64,000 bases of DNA, from the NCBI RefSeq assembly GCF_004348685.1, contig NZ_SMKO01000015.1:1-64000 (forward strand), read 5' to 3'. Source of the stretch: Nonomuraea deserti. Its GTDB lineage: Bacteria; Actinomycetota; Actinomycetes; Streptosporangiales; Streptosporangiaceae. A model generated the notes under the pieces. The model was not told where the DNA came from, searched no databases, and saw only the letters and a list, made by a program, of their open reading frames with translations. Numbering within the stretch: the stretch's first letter is position 1; every line of letters begins with the position of its first letter. The translations under genes were made by a program, and so were the position numbers. Of this stretch, positions 8,293-17,172 are shown piece by piece.

Positions 8293-9609
8293 ATGAGCGA
8301 CTTCATCAGCCCCGGTGGCACGACCGCGGCGCAGCGGCGGGTGCTCCTCGGCGCCGGAACGGGCCAGTTCGTCGAGTTCTACGACTTCGCGATCTACGGC
8401 TTCTCGGCCGTGGCCGTCGCCGAGGCGTTCTTCCCGGGCGCGAGCCCGGTGGCGAGCCTCCTGTCGGTCTTCGCCGTGTACGGTGTCGCGTTCGTGGCCC
8501 GGCCGCTCGGCGGGGTGTTCTTCGGCGCGCTGGCCGACCGCGCCGGGCGACGGGCCGTCCTCTACGCGACGCTCATGTGCATGGGCGTGGCGACCGCGCT
8601 GATCGGGTTGCTGCCGACGTATGCGGCCGCCGGGACCGTGGCGCCCGTCCTGCTGGTCCTGTGCCGCCTGGTGCAGGGGTTCTCGGCGGGTGGTGAGGCG
8701 GTCGGCGCGCCCTCGTTCGTGCTCGAACACGCGCCGTTCGAGCGCCGCGGCACCTGGATCGCCATCTCGGTCGCGGCCACGGGGGCGGCGTCCGTGGCCG
8801 CCCTGGTGTTCATCATTGCGGTCTCCGGAGCGCTCCCCGACGCGGCCTACGCCTCGTGGGGCTGGCGCGTCCCGTTCCTGGTGGCCCTGCCGCTCTCCCT
8901 GATCGGCGGCTACATCCGCGGGCGTACCGAGGAGAGCCCGGTGTTCCGGGAGCTCGAGCGGGACCACGCGATCGAGCGCCACCCGGTGCGCGGCAGCCTG
9001 CGCGGCAACGGGACCCGGCTGGGTCGGATCTTCGCCGTCATGGCCCTGTCCGGGCTCGGTTTCTACGTCCTCGTCGGCTATCTCGTCACCTCCCTGCAGA
9101 CGGTCGCCGGGCTGAGCCTGCTGGAGTCGCTCGTGGCCAACGCCGTCGCGCTGCTCACCTTCACGGTGCTGCTGCCGGTCGGCGGCAGGCTCTCCGACGC
9201 GTTCGGCCGCAAGCCTATGCTGATCGCCGGCGCCGCGGCGGTCGCGGTGGTCAGCATGCCCGCGTTCCTCCTGGTCACGAGCGGCTCCCTGGCCGCAGCG
9301 GCGGCCGGGCAACTGCTGCTCGCCGCGGCGCTGTGCGCGTACGGAGGGGGCAGCTACACCTTCTTCGTCGAGCTGCTCCCGCCGGCGACCCGCGTCACGG
9401 GCGCCGCCATCAGCTACAACGTGGCCCTCGCGCTCTTCGGCGGTACGGCGCCGTTCGTCTCCACCTGGCTGGTCGATTTCACGGGCACGCCGGTGTCGCC
9501 GGGCCTTTACCTGCTCGTCGTCGCCCTCGTGGCGCTCGCGGTGGCGCTCACGACGCCCGAGACGCGGGTCGGGGAAGCAGCTGCGGGCAACGCCCGATCG
9601 CGCGTCTAG
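8293..9609 (+). CDS. MHS-family MFS transporter (metabolite:H+ symporter)
   Basis: A 438-residue, 12-helix permease of the major facilitator superfamily, metabolite:H+ symporter branch (the ShiA/ProP/KgtP relatives). Evidence is the opening GTGQFVEFYDFAIYGF, the first-loop signature GALADRAGRRAVL, and RLVQGFSAGGEAVGAPSFVLEHAP. The substrate is likely a carboxylate, betaine or similar small molecule. The ATG at 8293 is chosen; a TTG three bases upstream is possible. The stop overlaps the convergent methyltransferase stop by four bases (CTAG). Confidence 0.9.
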   Translation: MSDFISPGGTTAAQRRVLLGAGTGQFVEFYDFAIYGFSAVAVAEAFFPGASPVASLLSVFAVYGVAFVARPLGGVFFGALADRAGRRAVLYATLMCMGVATALIGLLPTYAAAGTVAPVLLVLCRLVQGFSAGGEAVGAPSFVLEHAPFERRGTWIAISVAATGAASVAALVFIIAVSGALPDAAYASWGWRVPFLVALPLSLIGGYIRGRTEESPVFRELERDHAIERHPVRGSLRGNGTRLGRIFAVMALSGLGFYVLVGYLVTSLQTVAGLSLLESLVANAVALLTFTVLLPVGGRLSDAFGRKPMLIAGAAAVAVVSMPAFLLVTSGSLAAAAAGQLLLAAALCAYGGGSYTFFVELLPPATRVTGAAISYNVALALFGGTAPFVSTWLVDFTGTPVSPGLYLLVVALVALAVALTTPETRVGEAAAGNARSRV

Positions 9610-10241
9610 ATCCCCTGGCCGACGCGCTCCAGCACGCGGAGCGAGCCGTGCACCGCCACCTCGGCGAACGCGCCCGACGCCAGCGCCCGCTGGTAGACCC
9701 GGTAGGGGCCCTGCCCGCCGTCGGCCGGGTCGGGATGGATGTCGTGGAAGGCCAGCGCGCCGCCCTCCATCACGTGCGGCGCCCAGCCCTCGTAGTCGAG
9801 GGTCACCGGCTCGTCGGAGTGGCCGCCGTCGATGAACAGCATGCCGAGCGGGGTGTTCCAGAGCCCGGCGACCCGCTCCGACCTCCCGACGACCGCGATC
9901 ACCTCGTCCTCCAGGCCCGCCGCCGCGATCGTGGCCCGGAACGTCGGCAGGGAGTCCATCTTCCCGAACCGCACGTCGACCAGCGTCGGGTCGTGGTGGG
10001 CCCAGCCCGGCTGGATCTCCTCGGAGCCCCGGTGGTGGTCGACGGTGACGACCACGGACCCTGCCTGCCTGGCCGCCGCGCCGAGGTAGATCGCCGACTT
10101 GCCGCAGTAGGTGCCGATCTCGCAGATGGGGCCGAGCGCGCCGTAGCGGAGGGCCGTCTCGAAGAGGGCGATCCCCTCCTCGGGCGGCATGAACCCCTTG
10201 GCGTGCTCGGCCGCGCGGAGCAGCTCTGACGGCATGGTCAT
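9606..10241 (-). CDS. class I SAM methyltransferase (Methyltransf_24 type)
   Basis: A 211-residue protein with GPICEIGTYCGKSAIYLGAAA as the SAM-binding motif I and VVTVDHHRGSEE as motif II. MLFIDGGHSDEPVTLDYEGWAPHVMEGGALAFHDIHPD is characteristic of the Methyltransf_24 / cephalosporin hydroxylase-like group. The substrate is unknown. The start at 10241 gives a conventional N terminus. It is divergent from the PPOX gene; the 79-base gap contains a GAAT-N3-ATTC inverted repeat. Confidence 0.82.
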   Translation of the reverse strand: MTMPSELLRAAEHAKGFMPPEEGIALFETALRYGALGPICEIGTYCGKSAIYLGAAARQAGSVVVTVDHHRGSEEIQPGWAHHDPTLVDVRFGKMDSLPTFRATIAAAGLEDEVIAVVGRSERVAGLWNTPLGMLFIDGGHSDEPVTLDYEGWAPHVMEGGALAFHDIHPDPADGGQGPYRVYQRALASGAFAEVAVHGSLRVLERVGQGI

Positions 10242-10262
10242 GGCATGCACCCTAGCCGAACC

Positions 10263-10273
10263 GAATAACATTC
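10263..10273. promoter_or_regulatory. GAAT-N3-ATTC inverted repeat
   Basis: An 11-base inverted repeat, perfect in its four-base arms. It lies in the divergent gap before the PPOX / ferredoxin / alcohol dehydrogenase genes. The same 4-3-4 layout recurs at 20984, 22176, 22194 and 36573. The operator role is inferred. Confidence 0.45.
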
Positions 10274-10320
10274 CGTCGGGCTCTTGCCCGGCACTTCTGC
10301 AACCTGTTCTACTTGGCAAC

Positions 10321-10773
10321 GTGAATCAGCGCGCTCGCATCGCGATGTCCGACGACGACGTCACCGCCTTCCTGGAGGCCGCACGCAAGCTGCAGCTGGC
10401 CACCGTCAACAGGGACGGCACGCCGCACCTGGTGACCATGTTCTACGGCCTCTCCGAGGGACGGATCGCCTTCTGGACGTACGCCAAGTCGCAGAAGGCC
10501 CGCAACCTCGCCCGCGATCCCCGGGTGACCTGCCTCGTCGAGACCGGCGACGCCTACGACGAGCTGCGCGGCGTCCTGGTGTACGGCAAGGCAGGGCGGC
10601 TGGACGACCGCGACCGCGTCATGGACGTCGGCATGATGGTCGCCCGCAGGACGACGCCCGGCGTGCCGGACGAGCTGCTGCGCCCGTACGTGGAGAAAAC
10701 CGGGCTCAAACGGGTTGCGTACGTCGTCGAGCGCACAAAAGTGGTCTCATGGGATCACAGGAGGCTCGCATGA
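10321..10773 (+). CDS. PPOX-class flavin/F420-type oxidoreductase
   Basis: A 150-residue split-barrel protein of the pyridoxamine 5'-phosphate oxidase superfamily, with ATVNRDGTPHLVTMFYGLSEGRIAFWT and QKARNLARDPRVTCLVETGDAYDELRGVLVYGKA. Such proteins bind FMN or F420; which cofactor is used here cannot be told. GTG at 10321 is preferred because the VNQRARIAMS opening is typical of the family, although no strong ribosome site is visible. Its stop overlaps the ferredoxin start (ATGA), so it forms a unit with the ferredoxin and probably the alcohol dehydrogenase. Confidence 0.85.
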   Translation: MNQRARIAMSDDDVTAFLEAARKLQLATVNRDGTPHLVTMFYGLSEGRIAFWTYAKSQKARNLARDPRVTCLVETGDAYDELRGVLVYGKAGRLDDRDRVMDVGMMVARRTTPGVPDELLRPYVEKTGLKRVAYVVERTKVVSWDHRRLA

Positions 10774-10961
10774 AAGTCACCGTGGACGAGCTGGTCTGCG
10801 AGGCCAACGCCGTGTGCATGGGCCTCGCGCCCGAGGTGTTCGAGGTGGACGACGACGACCAGCTGCACATCCTGCTGCCCGAACCGCCTCCCGAGATGCG
10901 GGACCGCGTCCGCCACGCGGTGAGGTCCTGCCCCAAGGCCGCCCTTTCGCTGGAGGAATAG
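10770..10961 (+). CDS. [3Fe-4S]-type single-cluster ferredoxin
   Basis: A 63-residue ferredoxin with cysteines at C10, C16 and near 54 (RSCPKAAL). The position of a fourth ligand is occupied by Ala/Asn, the pattern of [3Fe-4S] ferredoxins that feed electrons to cytochromes P450. No P450 gene lies in the window. CAGGAGG precedes the ATG, which overlaps the upstream stop. In Mycobacterium the ferredoxin Rv0763c is close to the NDMA-type alcohol dehydrogenase Rv0761c, a comparable pairing. Too short to be found by coarse gene calling. Confidence 0.87.
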   Translation: MKVTVDELVCEANAVCMGLAPEVFEVDDDDQLHILLPEPPPEMRDRVRHAVRSCPKAALSLEE

Positions 10962-11022
10962 CCCGACGGGGGTCCACCGCCCCCGGCACCCCCGCACACG
11001 TCCCACCGAGGAGGAACTCCAC

Positions 11023-12111
11023 ATGCGCGCCGCGATCCTGCACGCCGTAGGCAACGACAAGCTCGACATCCGCGACGACGTCACCCTGGCCCCCGTCGGG
11101 CCGTCGGACGTACGCGTGCGCGTCAGGGCGACGGGCGTCTGCCACTCGGACCTGTCGGCCATGAGCGGCGTGCTCCCGCAGCCCGTGCCGCTCGTCCCCG
11201 GTCACGAGGGCGCGGGCGAGGTGGTCGAGGTGGGCGAGCACGTCACCTCCCTCAAGCCGGGCGACCACGTCGTCATCAGCTGGCGCCCGGCCTGCCAGGA
11301 GTGCGACCTGTGCGTGGGCGGCCAGCCGTACCTGTGCATGAAGTACGTGATCGAGTCCTTCAGCAAGGGCAACTTCCGGCTCGGCGGCGACGAGGCGACG
11401 GTCTTCGGGATGGCGGGGTGCGGCACCTGGGCCGAGGAGATCATCGTGCCGTGGCAGGGCGCCATCAAGATCGACGACGACGTTTCGTGGGAGGCGGCGG
11501 CCCTGATCGGCTGCGGCATCACGACCGGCGTGGGCGCCGCGATCAACACCGCCAAGGTCCGCCCCGGCTCCACGGTGGCGGTGATCGGCTGCGGCGGCGT
11601 CGGCCTGTCGGTCATCCAGGGCGCCCGGCTCTCCGGCGCGCGCACGATCCTCGCGGTCGACCCGCTGGAGTCCAAGCACGAGCTGGCCAAGAAGGTCGGG
11701 GCCACCCACGCGGTGACGCCCGAGCAGGTCCCCGAGGCGGTCAACGAGCTCACCGGCGGTGCGGGCTTCGACTACGGGTTCGAGGTCGTCGGCAAGTCGG
11801 CCACGATCCAAGGCGCCTGGCAGGTCACGCGGGCGGGCGGCGACGTCGTCGTGGTCGGCGCGGGCGCGGCGGACGACATGGTGTCGATCTCGGCGTTCAG
11901 CCTGCTGTTCGAGGGCAAGAACCTCCTGTCCAGCCTGTACGGCGAGGCGGACGTCCGCCACGACTTCCCGTATTTCGCCAAGCTCCACAAGGCCGGCAGG
12001 CTCGACCTGGAATCCATGATCAGCTCACGCATCCGCCTGGCCGACCTGAACGACGCGGTCGCGGCCCTGCGCGGCGGCGAGGTCCTTCGCCAGATCGTCA
12101 TCATGGACTGA
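11023..12111 (+). CDS. NDMA-type zinc alcohol dehydrogenase
   Basis: A 362-residue medium-chain dehydrogenase. Catalytic zinc ligands C40 and H61/E62 (GVCHSD, GHEGAG) and four structural-zinc cysteines C91, C94, C97 and C105 are present. The Rossmann motif is VIGCGGVGLSVIQGA. The sequence style (MRAAILHAVGNDKLDIRDDV, GGDEATVFGMAGCGTWAEE) matches the NDMA-dependent alcohol dehydrogenase group with tightly bound NAD(H), often paired with ferredoxins or mycofactocin. No mycofactocin gene lies here. GAGGAGG precedes the ATG. Confidence 0.9.
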   Translation: MRAAILHAVGNDKLDIRDDVTLAPVGPSDVRVRVRATGVCHSDLSAMSGVLPQPVPLVPGHEGAGEVVEVGEHVTSLKPGDHVVISWRPACQECDLCVGGQPYLCMKYVIESFSKGNFRLGGDEATVFGMAGCGTWAEEIIVPWQGAIKIDDDVSWEAAALIGCGITTGVGAAINTAKVRPGSTVAVIGCGGVGLSVIQGARLSGARTILAVDPLESKHELAKKVGATHAVTPEQVPEAVNELTGGAGFDYGFEVVGKSATIQGAWQVTRAGGDVVVVGAGAADDMVSISAFSLLFEGKNLLSSLYGEADVRHDFPYFAKLHKAGRLDLESMISSRIRLADLNDAVAALRGGEVLRQIVIMD

Positions 12112-12129
12112 CAATCCGGCCCTGGCCCT

Positions 12130-12867
12130 TCACCGCTGAGGGCGGGCGGGCACGAGGCGGGCCGGCGGTGATTCGCGGGTGTCCCAGCGAGTGCTCGCCA
12201 GGTGGCGCTCCGTCAACGTGAGCAGGTCGAAGATTTCACGAGCGAGATATCCCCTGGTGTTCCTCTCGACCTGCTTCGGATGCAGGATGCCCGCCGCCGA
12301 GAGTTCTTCCAGGGCCTGCCGTGCGGCCGGATGCGTGACTGAGAGCAGACCCTGCACTGTTCTGGCCGTCACGAGCGGCGCGGCGGGCAGGAGGTCCAGC
12401 AGGCGCACGACGGCCGAGTCAGCCCGCGGCACCGGCCGCAGCCCTTGGGATTCGCGGAATCGGGGGTGCCGCTCACGCCACACTTGGCGCAACTCCTCAA
12501 GCTCGTCCGCGAACCTTTCGGCCTGCTCGACGGCGGTCACGGTGGCCGCCAGGAACACACGGAGCCACGCGTCGATCCCCTGCCTGGCATCCTGCGACCC
12601 GGCGTCTCCGGCGTACCTGTACGCCGTCAGACCGTTGATGTAGGCGTCCGATCGGGTGAGGAGCACCAGGCTGATAGGGAGAATCGCATGGGGTGTCAGG
12701 CCACGTCGGGTGAGAATCGTGTGGACCATTGCCCGGCCGACCCTGCCGTTGCCATCCGTGAACGGGTGGATCGTCTCGAACTGTGCATGTGCCATGGCCG
12801 CCTGGATCAAGGGCGCGTGCTCCGCCCGGTTGACGTACGACACGCCGCATGCGTGACGAGAAGGCAT
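12130..12867 (-). pseudogene. Fic-domain protein, 5'-truncated
   Basis: The reading frame of 245 codons begins about 30 residues before the Fic active-site motif HPFTDGNGRVGR (H34 to R45). Complete Fic proteins have well over 100 residues before this point, so the N-terminal helices are missing. The rest is intact: post-motif helices and a C-terminal winged-helix region (about 150-220). Fic enzymes AMPylate target proteins. No ribosome site is visible at the frame start, and a strong inverted repeat sits directly upstream. It is probably a decaying remnant, although an internal start cannot be excluded. Confidence 0.7.
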
Positions 12868-12872
12868 GCCGC

Positions 12873-12925
12873 CACGGCGATCATCCCTTCATCGCGGTGG
12901 TCCCGATGAAGGGATGATCGCCGTG
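12873..12925. terminator. perfect 22-bp inverted repeat hairpin
   Basis: Two perfectly complementary 22-base arms (12873-12894 and 12904-12925) with a 9-base loop, starting four bases past the stop of the TIM-barrel isomerase operon. It is best read as the operon terminator, with no T-run. It also marks the break point of the truncated Fic gene, so a mobile-element end is an alternative. Confidence 0.7.
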
Positions 12926-12929
12926 AGTG

Positions 12930-13931
12930 CTACTCGGTGGAGAAGGCGGCGTCGAAGGCCGTGGCGGGCGGGGTGATGGAGTTGAGCGTGCGGATGTAGC
13001 TCAGCGCCTCCCGCGCCCCGTCCAGCCGGTCCATACCGGCGTCCTCCCATTCGATCGAGATCGGGCCGTCGTACCCGATGGAGTTCAGTGCGCGGAAGCA
13101 GTCCTCCCACGGCACGTCGCCCCGGCCCGTGGAGACGAAGTCCCAGCCGCGCCGCATGTCGGCCCACGGCAGGTGCGAGGACATGCGGCCCTTGCGGCCG
13201 TCGCCCACGCGCATGCGCGTGTCCTTGCAGTCGACGTGGTAGATGCGGTCCTTGAAGTCGAGGATGAACGCCACCGGGTCGAGGTCCTGCCAGACCATGT
13301 GCGACGGGTCCCAGTTGAGCCCGAACGCCGGCCGGTGGCCGATGGCCTCCAGCGTCCGCTGGGTGGTGTAGTAGTCGTAGGCGATCTCGCTCGGGTGGAT
13401 CTCGTGCGCGAAGCGCACGCCGACCTCGTCGAAGACGTCGAGGATCGGGTTCCAGCGGTCGGCGAAGTCCTGATAGCCGGCCTCCACCATCGAGGCCGGC
13501 GTCGGCGGGAACATGGCGACGGTGTGCCAGATCGACGAGCCGGTGAAGCCGACCACCGTGTTCACGCCCAGCAGCGCGGCGGCCCGCGCGGTGTTCTTCA
13601 TGTCCTCGGCGGCGGCCTGGCGCACCGACTCGGGGTCGCCTTCGCCCCAGATGCGTGCCGGCAGGATGGCCTTGTGACGCTCGTCGATGAGGTCGCAGAC
13701 GGCCTGGCCGACCAGGTGGTTGGAGATGGTCCACACCTTGAGGCCGTGCTTGTCCAGCTGGGCGCGCTTCTGCTCCACGTACGACGGGTCGGCCACGGCC
13801 TGGGCGACGTCGAAGTGGTCGCCGGAGCAGGCGATCTCCAGGCCGTCGTAGCCCCACTCCGCCGCCAGCCGGCACACCTCCTCGAACGGCAGGTCGGCCC
13901 ACTGTCCGGTGAACAGCGTGACGGGTCGCAT
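12930..13931 (-). CDS. sugar phosphate isomerase/epimerase, TIM barrel
   Basis: A 333-residue protein of the AP-endonuclease-2-like xylose isomerase-like fold. It has [11 protein letters not shown], the metal-site strand [47 protein letters not shown] and [15 protein letters not shown]. These supply the Glu, His and Asp ligands expected for a divalent metal. It likely isomerises or epimerises a sugar or keto-polyol. It is last in a leftward sugar operon, three bases after the Gfo/Idh/MocA gene. In related operons this pair works in inositol-like or keto-sugar catabolism. Confidence 0.88.
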   Translation of the reverse strand: MRPVTLFTGQWADLPFEEVCRLAAEWGYDGLEIACSGDHFDVAQAVADPSYVEQKRAQLDKHGLKVWTISNHLVGQAVCDLIDERHKAILPARIWGEGDPESVRQAAAEDMKNTARAAALLGVNTVVGFTGSSIWHTVAMFPPTPASMVEAGYQDFADRWNPILDVFDEVGVRFAHEIHPSEIAYDYYTTQRTLEAIGHRPAFGLNWDPSHMVWQDLDPVAFILDFKDRIYHVDCKDTRMRVGDGRKGRMSSHLPWADMRRGWDFVSTGRGDVPWEDCFRALNSIGYDGPISIEWEDAGMDRLDGAREALSYIRTLNSITPPATAFDAAFSTE

Positions 13932-13934
13932 GAG

Positions 13935-15086
13935 TCAGTCCTCCACGTTCGTGTAGCGGCTGCCCTCAGCCGCGCTCTGCTCGACCGCCGCCAGCACCCG
14001 CTGCACCCGCAGCCCGTCGGCGAACGACGGCGTGGGATCGGCTCCGGTGGCGACCGCCTCCAGGAAGTCCCTGACCTCGTGGGTGAAGGTGTGCTCGTAG
14101 CCGAGCCCGTGCCCGGGCGGCCACCAGGCGCCCACGTAGGGGTGGTCGGGCTCGGTGACGAGGATGCGCTCGAAACCGCCTCCGCCCGCGCTGAACCACA
14201 GCTCGTTCATGGCCTCGAAGTCGAACGCGAGGCTGCCGTGCGAGCCGTTGATCTCGATGCGCATGGCGTTCTTGCGTCCGGTGGCGAAGCGGGTGGCCTC
14301 GAACGAGGCCACCGCCCCGCCCGAGAGCCGGCCGATGAACAGCGCGGCGTCGTCGACGGTGACCTGGCCCGTGGCGGAGGTGCCGGTCGCGCCGAGCCCG
14401 GCCGACTCTGCCGCCAGCGGCCGCTCCTTGATGAACGTCTCCGTCAGCGCGGACACGCCCACCACGTTCTGCCCGGTGATGAACTGGGCGGCGTCGACGA
14501 TGTGGGAGCCGATGTCGCCGAGCGCGCCGGCCCCCGCCTTGTCCTTCTGCAGCCGCCAGACCAGCGGGAACTCCGGGTCGACGATCCAGTCCTGCAGGTA
14601 TTGCGCCCGCACGTGCCTGATCTCGCCGAGCCTGCCCTCCTCGACGTACCGGCGGGCGAGCGCGACCGCGGGCACCCGCCGGTAGTTGAAGGCCACCATG
14701 CTCTTCCCCGGCGCGGCCGCGGCCGCCCGCACCATGGCCTCGGCCTCGGCGACGGTGTTGGCCAGCGGCTTCTCGCAGAGGACGTGCTTGCCGGCCTCCA
14801 GCGCGGCCACGGCGATCTCGGCGTGCGAGTCGCCCGGCGTGCAGATGTCGACGATCTGCACGTCGTCGCGCTTGACCAGCTCTCTCCAGTCCGTCTCGAC
14901 GGCGTCCCAGCCGAGTTGCGCGGCGGCCGTCTCGGTGCGCTCCTTCGACCTGCCCGCGAGCACCGCCATGCGCGGTGCCAGCGGGAGGTCGAAGAAGGCC
15001 CCCACGCTCCGCCAGGCCTGCGAGTGGACGCGGCCCATGAAGGCGTAGCCGACCATGCCCACGCCGATGGTGGTTCTGTCTGACAT
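13935..15086 (-). CDS. Gfo/Idh/MocA-family oxidoreductase
   Basis: A 383-residue NAD(P)-dependent dehydrogenase with N-terminal Rossmann motif GVGMVGYAFMGRVHSQAW. The family catalytic signature CEKPLANTVAEAEAMV carries the conserved Lys, and a C-terminal alpha/beta domain includes AGALGDIGSHIVDAAQFI. It oxidises a sugar or inositol-like polyol; the substrate is unknown. It sits between the periplasmic-binding lipoprotein and the isomerase, so it probably performs the first step on the imported sugar. A GGGGG stretch precedes the ATG. Confidence 0.9.
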   Translation of the reverse strand: MSDRTTIGVGMVGYAFMGRVHSQAWRSVGAFFDLPLAPRMAVLAGRSKERTETAAAQLGWDAVETDWRELVKRDDVQIVDICTPGDSHAEIAVAALEAGKHVLCEKPLANTVAEAEAMVRAAAAAPGKSMVAFNYRRVPAVALARRYVEEGRLGEIRHVRAQYLQDWIVDPEFPLVWRLQKDKAGAGALGDIGSHIVDAAQFITGQNVVGVSALTETFIKERPLAAESAGLGATGTSATGQVTVDDAALFIGRLSGGAVASFEATRFATGRKNAMRIEINGSHGSLAFDFEAMNELWFSAGGGGFERILVTEPDHPYVGAWWPPGHGLGYEHTFTHEVRDFLEAVATGADPTPSFADGLRVQRVLAAVEQSAAEGSRYTNVED

Positions 15087-15097
15087 GCAACCCCCGA

Positions 15098-16144
15098 TCA
15101 GGATTCGAAGCCGAGCGACAGGTACTTCTCGACGTTCTCCTTGGTGATGGTCTCGGACGCGAGTGTGATGGACTGCGGAACCTGGTTCTCCACCAGATCA
15201 CTCATGCCCTTACCCTGTGCTATCAGACGCGCCAGTTTGATCGCCGAGGAGGCCATTGTCGGGCTGTAGGTGACGGTGGCCTGCAGCACCGAGGTGCCCG
15301 ACTGGATCTCCTTCATCGCGTTCAGCGAGCCGGCCCCGCCCACCATGATGAACTCGTTCCTGTTGGCCTCCTTGATGGCGGCGAGCACGCCGACGCCCTG
15401 GTCGTCGTCGTGGTTCCACAGCGCGTCGATCTTCTTGTGCGCCTGCAGCAGCGACGTGGCCACCTCGTTGCCGGTCTCCACCGTGAACTGCGCGTCCTGC
15501 TTGGCGGTGACGCTGAACCCGTACGTCTTGAGCGCGTCGGCGAAGCCCTTGGTGCGGTCCTGGGTCAGCGGCAGCGTGGCGATGCCCTGGATCTCGACGA
15601 TCACCGGGTTCGCCACGCCCTTGTCCTTGAGCTGCTTGCCGATGAAGTGCCCGGCCGCCACGCCCATGCCGTAGTTGTCGCCGCCGACCCACGTCCGGTA
15701 GGCCAGCTTGTCGGGGAAGACGCGGTCGAGGTTGACGACGGGGATGCCGGCCTCGGTGGCCTGCAGCGCGACCTGGTTGAGCTGCTGGCCGTCGTTCGGC
15801 AGGATCACCAGCGCGTTCACCTTGGCCGCGATGAGCGACTCGACCGCGGAGATCTGCTGGTTGATGTCGTTCGTCGGCTCGACCGGCTTGAACTCGACGT
15901 CGGTGTACTGCTTCGCGGTGGCCTCGGCGTTCTTGGCGATGGCCGCGATCCACCCGTGGTCGGCCGCCGGCGCCGAGAAGCCGATCACCACCTTCTGGCC
16001 CGGCTCGTCGTTGCCGCTGGCCGCGGGGGCCGGAACGGCGGCCGCGCTGCTCGGCGCGGCCTCGGGCTCGTTGCTGGTGCAGCCCGCCGCTAAGAGGACG
16101 GCTCCGCCGACGAGGAATCCCCTGCGCGCGACGTTCTCACTCAT
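15098..16144 (-). CDS. sugar ABC transporter substrate-binding lipoprotein (RbsB type)
   Basis: A 348-residue lipoprotein. The N terminus has RRGFLVGGAVLLAAGC, a Tat-like twin arginine plus a lipobox with the lipidated C22. The mature part is a two-lobe type I binding protein (Peripla_BP_4) with IGFSAPAADHGW, ILPNDGQQLNQVALQA, GIPVVNLDRVF and WNHDDDQGVG. It presents a sugar or polyol to the permease. The ATG overlaps the permease stop (ATGA). The ABC ATPase and permease lie immediately upstream. Confidence 0.92.
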   Translation of the reverse strand: MSENVARRGFLVGGAVLLAAGCTSNEPEAAPSSAAAVPAPAASGNDEPGQKVVIGFSAPAADHGWIAAIAKNAEATAKQYTDVEFKPVEPTNDINQQISAVESLIAAKVNALVILPNDGQQLNQVALQATEAGIPVVNLDRVFPDKLAYRTWVGGDNYGMGVAAGHFIGKQLKDKGVANPVIVEIQGIATLPLTQDRTKGFADALKTYGFSVTAKQDAQFTVETGNEVATSLLQAHKKIDALWNHDDDQGVGVLAAIKEANRNEFIMVGGAGSLNAMKEIQSGTSVLQATVTYSPTMASSAIKLARLIAQGKGMSDLVENQVPQSITLASETITKENVEKYLSLGFES

Positions 16145-17172
16145 GGTGCTCTCTCCTTCAGGTTCCGCCGCTGGAGAAGGACGGCGGCGACGATGATCAG
16201 GCCCTTCGCGATCAGCTGGTCGCTGGTGTTGAGGCCGTTGAGAATGAACAGGTTCGTGATGAGCGTGAAGATCAGCAGGCCCAGGATCGAGCCCATGATC
16301 GTGCCCCGGCCCCCGGTGAGCAGCGTGCCGCCGATGATCACAGCGGCGATGGCGTCGAGTTCGTACAGGTCTCCGTGGGTGGACGAGCCCGTCGTCGTAC
16401 GGGCCATGATGAGGATGGCGGCGATGCCGCAGCACATCCCCGACAGGGCGTAGAGCAGCATCGTGTGCCTGCGCACGTCGATCCCGGCGAGCCTGGCCGC
16501 CTCGGGGTTGCCGCCGACCGCGTACGTGCGCCGCCCGAACGTCGTGCGGTTGAGGACGACCCAGCCCAGCACCACGACGAGCGCGAAGATGTAGACGAGC
16601 AGCGGGATGCCCAGAACGCGGGTGGTCGACAGGTCCACGAGAGCGGCGTTGTCGGCGTCGATGAGCTGGGTCTTGCGGTCGGACATGCGTTGCGCCAGCC
16701 CGCGGGCGGCGACGAGCATGGCGAGCGTGGCGATGAACGGCACGAGCCGCCCGTAGGCGATGAGCAGCCCGCTGACCAGCCCCGCCCCGGTGCCGACGAG
16801 GATCGCGCAGATCGCCATGATCACCGGCCCGTACGACTGCGTGGCCACCGTCGTCGCCCACACCGATGCCAGCGCCATGACCGCGCCCACCGACAGGTCG
16901 ATGCCGCCACCGATGATCACGAACGTGGCCCCGACCGTGATCACGCCGATCGTGGCGGCCAGCGACAGGATGCTGACCAGGTTGGAGGCGGTGGCGAAGT
17001 TGTCCGGCCGGGTGACCATGCCGACGACGACCAGCAGCGCCAGCGCGCCGAGCAGGCCGAGGTGCCGCATCTCGCCGAGGCCGCCCAGCGCCCCCAGCCC
17101 GGGGATGCCTCCGCGCGACGGCCCGCCGCCTCCCGCGGCCGAGGGCGCCTGCGCTTTCGTGGGCTCGCTCAT
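16141..17172 (-). CDS. sugar ABC transporter permease (RbsC type)
   Basis: A 343-residue inner-membrane protein with about 8-10 hydrophobic segments after a Gly/Pro-rich N-terminal stretch of about 45 residues. Family landmarks are SLAATIGVITVGATFVIIGGGIDLSVGAVMALA, ARGLAQRM, YAVGGNPEAARLAGI and GTLLTGGRGTIMGSILGLL. It is the channel half of the operon's importer. ATG at 17172 follows GGGAGGG; a GTG three bases earlier is possible. Both starts overlap the ATPase stop. Confidence 0.92.
   Translation of the reverse strand: MSEPTKAQAPSAAGGGGPSRGGIPGLGALGGLGEMRHLGLLGALALLVVVGMVTRPDNFATASNLVSILSLAATIGVITVGATFVIIGGGIDLSVGAVMALASVWATTVATQSYGPVIMAICAILVGTGAGLVSGLLIAYGRLVPFIATLAMLVAARGLAQRMSDRKTQLIDADNAALVDLSTTRVLGIPLLVYIFALVVVLGWVVLNRTTFGRRTYAVGGNPEAARLAGIDVRRHTMLLYALSGMCCGIAAILIMARTTTGSSTHGDLYELDAIAAVIIGGTLLTGGRGTIMGSILGLLIFTLITNLFILNGLNTSDQLIAKGLIIVAAVLLQRRNLKERAP

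Noticed and set aside
12927..15083. 718-codon plus-strand frame
   Set aside because: Antisense to the isomerase and Gfo/Idh/MocA genes, which have clear motifs on the other strand.
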